Assembly: GCA_013203665.1 (NCBI GenBank)
Contig: JABMPU010000202.1
Span: forward strand, 1-39,909
Length of the DNA stretch: 39,909 bases
Direction of reading: 5' to 3'
Source: Armatimonadota bacterium
GTDB lineage: Bacteria; Cloacimonadota; Cloacimonadia; Cloacimonadales; TCS61
Shown here: positions 1 through 6,101 of the stretch, one piece after another
How positions within the stretch are numbered: position 1 is the first letter of the stretch
How the letters are laid out: the number at the start of each line of letters is the position of its first letter
Translations under genes and position numbers: made by a program
Notes under the pieces: generated by a model
Told to the model about the DNA's origin: nothing
Seen by the model: the letters and a program-made list of their open reading frames with translations, nothing else
Database searches by the model: none

Positions 1-71
1 CGGCATGGCAGGCGAATTACACGAATAATCGCGAATTTCTTTTGATAAAATAATTCCCTTATTTTATTGTC

Positions 72-91
72 ATTCCCGCGAAAGCGGGAAT
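72..91. repeat. Perfect hairpin repeat with GAAA tetraloop
   Basis: Arms ATTCCCGC (72-79) and GCGGGAAT (84-91) are perfectly complementary around the loop GAAA, a GNRA-type tetraloop. It belongs to the widespread 'TCATTCCCGCGAAAGCGG' style of bacterial intergenic repeat. Related but diverged hairpins occur at 5905-5962. Confidence 0.8.
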
Positions 92-154
92 CTACTATTT
101 TATTATTCTACTAATTCCCGAAACTGCGGGAGAAATTACATTTTTTACTTTTTT

Positions 155-193
155 ATCTGTGCCAATCAGTGAAATCCGTGTCATCTGTGTTCC
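155..193. repeat. GTG-phrase intergenic repeat
   Basis: Four short phrases ending in GTG (tctgtg, tcagtg, tccgtg, tctgtg) follow each other at about 10-11 bp intervals. The same style recurs at 461-530, 5858-5894, 6005-6093, 8788-8841, 9576-9665, 35906-35975, 36050-36094 and 37978-38016. Confidence 0.65.
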
Positions 194-221
194 TTTTTTA
201 CCGCTGACTTACACTGATTAT

Positions 222-377
222 TCATTGATTTCTTTTCCTTGCTTTAATATGTTTTTGATGATCGATATAAATATACAAAACTATAAGAATTATCACAGGC
301 AACATGATATACCAGAAGTGAATTAATGCTTTTAAAGCACGCATAATCCATCCAACTAAGATCATAAAATTTATCAT
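222..377 (-). CDS. Possible small membrane protein, 51 residues
   Basis: An open frame of 51 codons starts with ATG at 377 and ends with TGA at 222-224. The product has a hydrophobic stretch at about residues 18-40 (FWYIMLPVIILIVLYIYI) followed by a strongly basic tail (KHIKARKRNQ), the pattern of a single-span membrane peptide with a cytosolic positive tail. It lies downstream of the PhoH-type gene on the same strand, separated by a repeat. No clear Shine-Dalgarno sequence precedes the ATG, and I recognise no family. The sensible hydrophobic/basic layout favours a gene, but chance is not excluded. Confidence 0.35.
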   Translation of the reverse strand: MINFMILVGWIMRALKALIHFWYIMLPVIILIVLYIYIDHQKHIKARKRNQ

Positions 378-460
378 AATTTGTTACTGTCCAACTTCAG
401 CTTGGTAGATTGATACTTTTGCTATTTTTAATAAATTTCTTTTCATAATAAATCATAATT

Positions 461-530
461 AATCTGTGTTTATCAGCGTCTAAATTCTTTTCCTTTTTTG
501 TCTGTGCTTTGTCTGTGTCAGTCTGTGGCA
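461..530. repeat. GTG-phrase repeat immediately 3' of phoH-type gene
   Basis: Repeated tctgtg phrases fill this interval. The part at 493-529 is an exact 37-bp inverted copy of 5858-5894. Read on the minus strand, it starts four bases after the stop codon of the PhoH-type gene. Confidence 0.8.
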
Positions 531-533
531 AGA

Positions 534-1883
534 TTAGAAAAACTTCGCTGCCAAATCTGCTAATGCAGAGCGTTCACCTTTATCTAATGTAACGTGCCCA
601 ACAATTTTTTCTGCTTTGAATTTTTCTACAGCAATACTCAAACCATTACTTTCAGAATCCAGGTAAGGAATATCGATCTGATAAGGATCTCCGGTAATCA
701 CGATTTTCGTATCTTCTCCCGCACGAGTAATGATCGTTTTCATCTCATGAGGAGTCAGGTTTTGGGCTTCATCGATAATTATAAATTGATTGGGTAAACT
801 ACGTCCGCGAATATAAGTTAAAGGCTCCAGTTCGATAAATCCAAAATCGAGATAATCTCTTAACGAGGGTTGTTTCTTACCAAAAATTTTGCCATTTTCA
901 TTATTTTCTTTTTCGCTTTTGCCGGAAAGAAGAATTTCCATGTTATCATAAATCGGCTGCATCCAGGGATTGAATTTTTCTGCTTTAGTACCCGGAAGAT
1001 ATCCGATATCTTTTCCCAGAGGAGAAACCGGTCGTGAAACAACTAATCGAGAATAATTGTTATTTTCTACAACTTGATTCAAACCTGCAGCCAAAGCAAT
1101 CAAAGTTTTACCGGTTCCTGCTTTTCCCACTAGACTCACGAGCTTAACCTGAGGATCCATTAAAAGATCAAATGACATCACCTGTTCTTCATTGCGAGCT
1201 TTAATGCCAAAAATTTCCTGGTTATGATAATATTTTAAAGGATAAATGGTATTATTTTCCATAGAATAACGTGCTATAATACCATTTTGGTCATCCTCAT
1301 TTCTACACAGCATAACAAACTGATTTGGATATATCTCACCAAATTCGTTTGTTAAGAATTTCTTTTCTTCAAAATCCCTTAAAGTACCTTCATCAACAAT
1401 GAATTTCATATATCCGCTGTAAAGTTCCTGGAAATTGATTTTATCCGTTTCATAATTTGCAGCTTCCAAACCAACAGCATCTGCTTTGATGCGCACATTT
1501 GCATCTTTGGAAACAAGTACAACATTTGTATTTGGATTTTTTTGTTTAAGATATAAAGCTGTACCAATGATTAGATTATCGTTTGTATCTGTAATCAAAA
1601 TTTCGCTGGTAGTATCTGAAACTTTGCGACTGAGTACAACCTGAATGAGTCCGCCTTTTTCAGTTTTAACACCTTCTTTAAGACTGCCCTGTTCACGCAA
1701 TCCATCTAAATAGCGTCCTATCTGACGAGTATTACGACCTTTTTCATCAACTCCTTTCTTGAAATTATCCACTTCCTCGATTACGGTTATGGGAATGGCA
1801 ACAAGATTCTCATCAAACGAAAACATTGAATGCGGATTGTGGATTAAAACATTTGTATCCAATACGAAGATTTTTTTATTCAT
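534..1883 (-). CDS. PIN-domain/PhoH-family ATPase (PhoH2 type)
   Basis: A 449-residue protein with an N-terminal PIN nuclease fold (about residues 1-145, with the VLDTN start motif, D9) and a C-terminal PhoH-like ATPase (about 235-449). The ATPase has a Walker A motif GKAGTGKT at 253-260 and a Walker B motif IIIDEAQN around 368-375. This is the full-length architecture of the YlaK/PhoH2 family, proposed to be ATP-dependent RNA helicases/RNases. The ATG at 1883 places the PIN motif correctly. The gene diverges from nusB across about 165 bp, and on the minus strand a TTGACA lies at 1941-1946 as a possible -35 element. Family assignment is firm; the RNA substrate is unknown. Confidence 0.9.
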   Translation of the reverse strand: MNKKIFVLDTNVLIHNPHSMFSFDENLVAIPITVIEEVDNFKKGVDEKGRNTRQIGRYLDGLREQGSLKEGVKTEKGGLIQVVLSRKVSDTTSEILITDTNDNLIIGTALYLKQKNPNTNVVLVSKDANVRIKADAVGLEAANYETDKINFQELYSGYMKFIVDEGTLRDFEEKKFLTNEFGEIYPNQFVMLCRNEDDQNGIIARYSMENNTIYPLKYYHNQEIFGIKARNEEQVMSFDLLMDPQVKLVSLVGKAGTGKTLIALAAGLNQVVENNNYSRLVVSRPVSPLGKDIGYLPGTKAEKFNPWMQPIYDNMEILLSGKSEKENNENGKIFGKKQPSLRDYLDFGFIELEPLTYIRGRSLPNQFIIIDEAQNLTPHEMKTIITRAGEDTKIVITGDPYQIDIPYLDSESNGLSIAVEKFKAEKIVGHVTLDKGERSALADLAAKFF

Positions 1884-1986
1884 GAAAACTCCTTAACATT
1901 CTAAAAACTAACAAATTCTTAAAAAAACATTCAGCATTGTTGTCAAATATAAAAAAATAAGTTGATTTCAAAGTCCAAAAAAATCT

Positions 1987-1995
1987 TGCTATAAA
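1987..1995 (+). promoter_or_regulatory. Possible extended -10 promoter of the nusB operon
   Basis: TG at 1987-1988 followed by C and TATAAA (1990-1995) forms an extended -10 element about 55 bp before the nusB start. No good -35 is visible, which is usual for extended -10 promoters. Confidence 0.4.
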
Positions 1996-2048
1996 GATAA
2001 AGTAAATTTTCATGGCGTCGGTGTGAAAGATGATTGAGGAATGAAATA

Positions 2049-2501
2049 GTGGGAATGAGAAGAAAAGGACGTGAAATTGCTGTTCAGACGTTATATTCCC
2101 TGGAATATCTCGGTTCTGTAATTGATCAGGAAGCACCTGATTTTATAGAACATTTTTCAGATAAATTATTGGAAATTACAGCATCCAGAGAGATACAATC
2201 TGAAAGCAAAATTTATGGATTTGCTCATGAAATCCTGGAAAATCTGCTGAATAATCTAATAGAAATTGATAAAAAAATCCAGGAGCATTCTTTAAACTGG
2301 AGTATGGATAGAATAGCAAAATTAGATAAGTGCATTCTGCGGATCGCTACTTATGAAATGCTGTTTACTGAAACTGCTCCGGCAGTAATCATGAATGAAG
2401 CAATTGAAATTGCTAAAAAATACTGTTCGGAAAGTTCCGGTAAATTTATTAATGGAATTTTGAATTCGATTGCTGAAGAATCCAGAAAAATTAAGAGATA
2501 A
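2049..2501 (+). CDS. nusB: Transcription antitermination factor NusB
   Basis: The protein begins with RRKGREIAVQTLYSLEY, typical of NusB, and continues with the helical core and the C-terminal motif around AIEIAKKYCSESSGKFINGI. NusB binds boxA RNA with NusE (S10) and supports rRNA antitermination. The frame is open from TTG at 2034, but GAGGA at 2036-2040 is correctly spaced only for GTG at 2049; ATG at 2055 is an alternative. Length (about 150 residues) is normal. It heads a plus-strand run of four closely spaced genes ending at 5255. Confidence 0.9.
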   Translation: MGMRRKGREIAVQTLYSLEYLGSVIDQEAPDFIEHFSDKLLEITASREIQSESKIYGFAHEILENLLNNLIEIDKKIQEHSLNWSMDRIAKLDKCILRIATYEMLFTETAPAVIMNEAIEIAKKYCSESSGKFINGILNSIAEESRKIKR

Positions 2502-2508
2502 TTTATCT

Positions 2509-3399
2509 ATGAAACTGAAATGTAGTATTGGGATCATCGTATATAATGAAAAAGCGAATATCGGAAAGTTGCTCGATGCTTTGCTTTCTCAAGAACTGCA
2601 TCACGTTCAAATCAAGGAAATAATCGTTGTTTCCAGTGCTTGTACTGACGGAACTGATAACATTGTTCAAAAATATGAATCTGAATATAAGAAAATAAAG
2701 CTTATCACTGAATCGGAAAGGCGTGGAAAATCCTCTGCAATTAATAAATTTTTAGCAGCTTCAAAATCGGATTTATTAATTATTGAAAGTGGAGATACAA
2801 TCCCTGCAAAAGATACTGTAGAAAAATTAATTATTCCTTTCCAAGAAACAGAAATTGGCATGACAGGAGGAAGACCAAAGCCGGAAAATAATCCACACTC
2901 TTTTATGGGATATTGCGTAAACCTTCTCTGGAATCTCCATCATGAAATGGCTCTGATTTCTCCTAAATTGGGTGAGATGATCGCTTTTAGAAGAATCTTT
3001 GAACAAATCCCAGATGAGAGTGCAGTTGATGAAGCAAGTATTGAAGCGATTATGCGTGATAACGGATTGAAATTAAAATACATTCCAGACGCAATCATTC
3101 ATAATAAAGGACCGGAAAGCATAAAAGATTTTATTATTCAAAGACGAAGAATTCAAGCAGGACATCTCTGGCTTAAACAGATGCAGAACTATTCTGTTCC
3201 CTCCCAAAACTCAGGTCTGCTGATAAATCTTGCTTTGAAAGAAATCAAGAGAAATCCGAAAAAAATATTCTTTCTAATTGGAACAGCTTTAATCGAGATT
3301 TGGAGCAGATTTCTTGGCTGGTTCGATTTTAAAATAAAAAAGAAAAATCCTTTTAAATGGAATATTGCTGATTCAACCAAAAAATTGAATCACTGTTAA
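2509..3399 (+). CDS. Family 2 glycosyltransferase
   Basis: A 296-residue GT-A fold enzyme. Near the N-terminus it shows the nucleotide-sugar-binding start (IGIIVYNEKANI), then SSACTDGT, an ESGD acidic motif in the DxD position, and a late VDEAS / QRRRIQAGH region resembling the ED and Q-x-x-R-W motifs of inverting GT2 enzymes. The frame opens upstream at a TTG inside nusB, but the ATG at 2509, eight bases after the nusB stop, starts the conserved fold. The C-terminus (about 240-270) is hydrophobic and may associate with the membrane. Donor and acceptor cannot be told from sequence. Spacing places it in the nusB operon. Confidence 0.85.
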   Translation: MKLKCSIGIIVYNEKANIGKLLDALLSQELHHVQIKEIIVVSSACTDGTDNIVQKYESEYKKIKLITESERRGKSSAINKFLAASKSDLLIIESGDTIPAKDTVEKLIIPFQETEIGMTGGRPKPENNPHSFMGYCVNLLWNLHHEMALISPKLGEMIAFRRIFEQIPDESAVDEASIEAIMRDNGLKLKYIPDAIIHNKGPESIKDFIIQRRRIQAGHLWLKQMQNYSVPSQNSGLLINLALKEIKRNPKKIFFLIGTALIEIWSRFLGWFDFKIKKKNPFKWNIADSTKKLNHC

Positions 3400-3403
3400 A
3401 ATT

Positions 3404-4480
3404 ATGTTGGAATTAATACCGAAAATTATCGTTTACAAACTTTTCAGGAATTTTGGATTTCCCAAAATTCTACCAATGAATTATACGATAAGTGCACTAT
3501 ATACTTGCAATTCCAGGTGTAAAACCTGCAATATATGGAAGAAGGAAGCAGTAAATCTTACTATTTCCGAGTATAAAGAAATCTTTAAGAAATTAGGGCA
3601 TTCTCCATATTGGATAACGATCAGCGGTGGTGAGCCATTCCTGCGTGATGATATTGTAGAACTATGCAAAATCATCTACAAATATTCAAAACCTGCAATA
3701 ATAAATATTCCCACAAATGGTATTTTAATAAATAAAATAGTTCAAGAAGTGAAAGAAATCGCTGCTTCCTGTAAAAAAACTCAAATCATCATTAATCTTT
3801 CGATTGATGCGATCGGAAAACATCATGATAACCTCAGAAGAATTCAGGGAAATTATGATAAAGTAGTTAATACATTTAAAAGATTAAAGGCATTGAAATT
3901 GGGAAACCTTTCAGTTGGGATTCATACTGTGATTTCCAAATTTAATGTGAAATATTTCACAACAATTTCTAAAACTCTGATGGATATGAAACCGGATTCT
4001 TATATTACAGAAATTGCGGAAAATCGTAATGAACTTGATACGATGAATGCTGATATCACACCGGACATTGTTTCATATTGTTCTGCTATAGATTATCTGA
4101 TTCATAGGATAAAAAACGATAAATTTACAGGAATGAATAAAATCACGCAAGCGTTTCGCATTGAATATTACAGTTTAGTAAAAAAAATATTACGGGATAA
4201 AACGCAAAGTATTCCTTGTTATGCTGGAATCGCATCCGCACAGATTTCTCCTGATGGAGAAGTCTGGTCGTGCTGCATCAAAGCACAATCTATTGGTAAT
4301 CTGCGTGATTTGAATTATGATTTTAAGAAAATCTGGTTTGGAAGAAGAATGAATAAAGAGCGTCAGCCCATCAAAAATAAAGAGTGTTATTGTCCTTTGG
4401 CAAATGCTTCTTACACAAATATGCTGATGGATTTTCCAACTTTGTTCAGAGTATTCTTTCGCAGCTTTATCAAATGGTAG
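3404..4480 (+). CDS. Radical SAM protein with SPASM-like C-terminus
   Basis: The 358-residue protein has the radical SAM cluster motif CNSRCKTC (C35, C39, C42), then ISGGEPFLRDD (the GGE motif for SAM binding) and PTNGIL. The C-terminal part has further cysteines (CYAG, SPDGEVWSCC, CYCP), as in SPASM/twitch domains that carry auxiliary iron-sulfur clusters. Such proteins modify peptides, sugars or lipids; the substrate here is unknown. It begins four bases after the glycosyltransferase stop and ends seven bases before the next gene, so a joint role with the glycosyltransferase in a surface or glycan modification is plausible but only inferred. Confidence 0.85.
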   Translation: MLELIPKIIVYKLFRNFGFPKILPMNYTISALYTCNSRCKTCNIWKKEAVNLTISEYKEIFKKLGHSPYWITISGGEPFLRDDIVELCKIIYKYSKPAIINIPTNGILINKIVQEVKEIAASCKKTQIIINLSIDAIGKHHDNLRRIQGNYDKVVNTFKRLKALKLGNLSVGIHTVISKFNVKYFTTISKTLMDMKPDSYITEIAENRNELDTMNADITPDIVSYCSAIDYLIHRIKNDKFTGMNKITQAFRIEYYSLVKKILRDKTQSIPCYAGIASAQISPDGEVWSCCIKAQSIGNLRDLNYDFKKIWFGRRMNKERQPIKNKECYCPLANASYTNMLMDFPTLFRVFFRSFIKW

Positions 4481-4487
4481 ATATAAA

Positions 4488-5255
4488 ATGCGAGTTAGGA
4501 TTGTTGCGATAATTTTTGGAATTATTATCATTTTAGCTGCTGTTTATGTCTTTTTTGGAAAAAACTGGTTTTCTGAACAACAATTCATTCAGAAACAGAA
4601 AAATACAGAATTCATGAAAAATGAATTAATGGAAAAGTTTCTCACAATCCAGGAACAATCTCAGGAAATATTGAATGAAATTCTTAATAAGAGTTATGAA
4701 ATTGAGTTTTTCCCACATCAAGAAATTTCATTAGAAATAGATTGGAAACGTAAATTAAATTTCAAACTGACAAAAAGACCTTTTTTTGATTACAAGCAGA
4801 TTTATCTGATTTCCAATAATGAACTCAGGATTTTAAATAAAAAAAAAGAAAGAATTAAATGGGTAAAAACCTTTGAAGGAATAATTTCAAATTTTGAACT
4901 TCTCGATGCAAATCGCTTGCTTATTCTCACAAAAAATGAAAAAGCTTTTTGCTTGAATCGTGATAATGGGAATATTTTATGGGAAAAAGAATGTGGTTTC
5001 AGTCCGGATGATTCTACTGAAAACAGAACTGTATTTCAGATTTCTCTTGATAAATACAAACGGCTTGACAGCAGTGTCATCCTGATGTTTGCAGAGAATG
5101 AAATTGTGTTGCTGAATAATATAAATGGAAAGATATTATCAAAGTATGTTTCTGAGAATAGAATCCATTTTATAAGTGATTTTGATTTTCTGGAAAAAAG
5201 CATCTATATTGCAGAAGAAAAGAGTATTTCAAAAATCGTAATAAGAGTAAAGTAA
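4488..5255 (+). CDS. Membrane-anchored PQQ-like repeat protein, function unknown
   Basis: A 255-residue protein with one N-terminal membrane segment (about residues 5-23) and no cleavage-site pattern, so probably anchored with the rest outside the membrane. The later half contains short blade-like repeats (a strand, then NRDNGNILWEKE, then NNINGKILSKY) resembling PQQ/beta-propeller repeats, but too few for a full propeller. It follows the radical SAM gene by seven bases. The TAA stop lies within the GTAAC end of a dispersed double-hairpin repeat, so the original 3' end may have been altered by repeat insertion. No specific function can be assigned. Confidence 0.7.
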   Translation: MRVRIVAIIFGIIIILAAVYVFFGKNWFSEQQFIQKQKNTEFMKNELMEKFLTIQEQSQEILNEILNKSYEIEFFPHQEISLEIDWKRKLNFKLTKRPFFDYKQIYLISNNELRILNKKKERIKWVKTFEGIISNFELLDANRLLILTKNEKAFCLNRDNGNILWEKECGFSPDDSTENRTVFQISLDKYKRLDSSVILMFAENEIVLLNNINGKILSKYVSENRIHFISDFDFLEKSIYIAEEKSISKIVIRVK

Positions 5256-5309
5256 CATAAACCTCTGGTTTGTGATCTTTTATTTTCTCAAAGCGGAGCT
5301 ATGAGTTAC
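5252..5309. repeat. Double-hairpin palindromic element, copy A
   Basis: The element is bounded by GTAAC and GTTAC. It contains hairpin 1 (CATAAACC / GGTTTGTG, loop TCT, 5256-5274) and hairpin 2 (CTCAAAGC / GCTATGAG, loop GGA, 5287-5305). Copy B at 10254-10305 has the same ends and stems with a shorter spacer. The T-G pair in hairpin 1 is a C-G-preserving-type wobble variant of the A-T... stem seen in copy B: the stem stays paired although the base differs. Confidence 0.8.
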
Positions 5310-5323
5310 AGAAGAGCTAAAAA

Positions 5324-5869
5324 ATGAGCATAAAAAAAGATTCTTACAAAGATATAAATTTTTGTATTCGATGTGGAAACGAGCTTTCCATCCAAAATGA
5401 TAATGAGGATAAATTGCGTCCTCATTGTGATAAATGCAGCTGGATATTTTATAAAAATCCCATTCCAGCTTCTGCCTGTGTAATTTTAAATGATAAAAAT
5501 GAAATCGTAATTATCAAACGAAAAGTTGAACCACAACTCGGAGCGTGGGCACTTCCCAGTGGATACATCGAAATAAATCAGAATCCTGAGGAATGTGCGA
5601 TTGAAGAGATGAAAGAAGAAACCGGATTGAATGGTGAAATAATTGAGTTTCTTGGCTATTATCCCGATTTTTCTCCATTATATGAGAAAGTGATTTCTTT
5701 CGGCTTTCTAATGAAAGTCATAGGAGGTAAGCTTCAGGCTGGCGATGATGCTACTGAAGCACGTTATGTGACTTTTGACGATTGTCCTGAAATTGTGTTT
5801 CCATCACATCGATATTTTATTGAAAAAGTTAAGAAAAGAATAAGCCACGAAGAGTTAGCCACAGACTGA
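5324..5869 (+). CDS. NUDIX hydrolase with N-terminal zinc ribbon
   Basis: A 181-residue protein. Residues about 10-40 form a zinc ribbon (FCIRCG ... HCDKC), and residues about 50-170 a NUDIX fold. The NUDIX box starts GYIEINQ and ends EEMKEETGL; the metal-binding glutamates (EExxEE region) are kept, while the usual Glu at box position 7 is Gln and the usual Arg is Glu. Zinc-ribbon NUDIX proteins include NADH pyrophosphatases and related nucleotide hydrolases; the substrate is not determinable here. Its last residues ATD and the stop codon are encoded by a dispersed repeat (5858-5894), so the C-terminus was probably reshaped by insertion. Confidence 0.88.
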   Translation: MSIKKDSYKDINFCIRCGNELSIQNDNEDKLRPHCDKCSWIFYKNPIPASACVILNDKNEIVIIKRKVEPQLGAWALPSGYIEINQNPEECAIEEMKEETGLNGEIIEFLGYYPDFSPLYEKVISFGFLMKVIGGKLQAGDDATEARYVTFDDCPEIVFPSHRYFIEKVKKRISHEELATD

Positions 5870-5894
5870 CACAGACAAAGCACAGACAAAAAAG
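5858..5894. repeat. 37-bp exact inverted copy of the repeat at 493-529
   Basis: This interval is the exact reverse complement of 493-529. In both places the repeat lies at the 3' end of a gene and in the same orientation relative to that gene. Here it overlaps the NUDIX stop codon; there it follows the PhoH-type stop by four bases. Confidence 0.9.
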
Positions 5895-5904
5895 AAATTG
5901 TGTT

Positions 5905-5962
5905 ATTCCCAACTTGATTGGGAATCTATTTGTACTGTAGAGATTCCCGTTTAAACAGGAAT
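5905..5962. repeat. Pair of GGGAAT-type hairpins
   Basis: Hairpin 1 has arms ATTCCCAA (5905-5912) and TTGGGAAT (5918-5925). Hairpin 2 has arms ATTCCCGT (5943-5950) and ACAGGAAT (5955-5962) with one mismatch. They are relatives of the perfect hairpin at 72-91, with sequence changed but pairing largely retained. Confidence 0.7.
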
Positions 5963-6004
5963 GACAAAAAATTAAGTGAATTATTTTATTAAAAGAAATT
6001 AGTA

Positions 6005-6093
6005 ATTATTTGTGTAAATTCGTGGCTAAAAAATAAGTCCGTTTTGCACTTTTCCTTAGTGGAACTTAGTGTTCTTAGCGGCTAAAAAATAAG
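6005..6093. repeat. GTG-phrase repeat upstream of valS
   Basis: Contains 'attcGTGgctaaaaaataag' and, after a spacer, 'cttagtgttcttagcGGC taaaaaataagg', so the 'ggctaaaaaataag' block occurs twice. The same block recurs at 9600-9613. The last bases (AAGG) may serve as ribosome binding site for valS. Confidence 0.7.
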
Positions 6094-6101
6094 GATTTAT
6101 C

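Larger units (their letters stand above)
1..221. other. Repeat-filled intergenic end region without a gene
   Basis: I see no credible reading frame here. The stretch holds an inverted repeat at 72-91, a weaker one around 113-136 (CCCG/CGGG core), and a run of short phrases of the type atcTGTG, atCAGTG, atcCGTG at about 155-193. All three belong to dispersed repeat types that recur between genes elsewhere in the window. Confidence 0.6.

Noticed and set aside
2034-2048. TTG at 2034 as nusB start
   Set aside because: The ribosome-binding GAGGA overlaps this codon and is correctly spaced only for GTG 2049.
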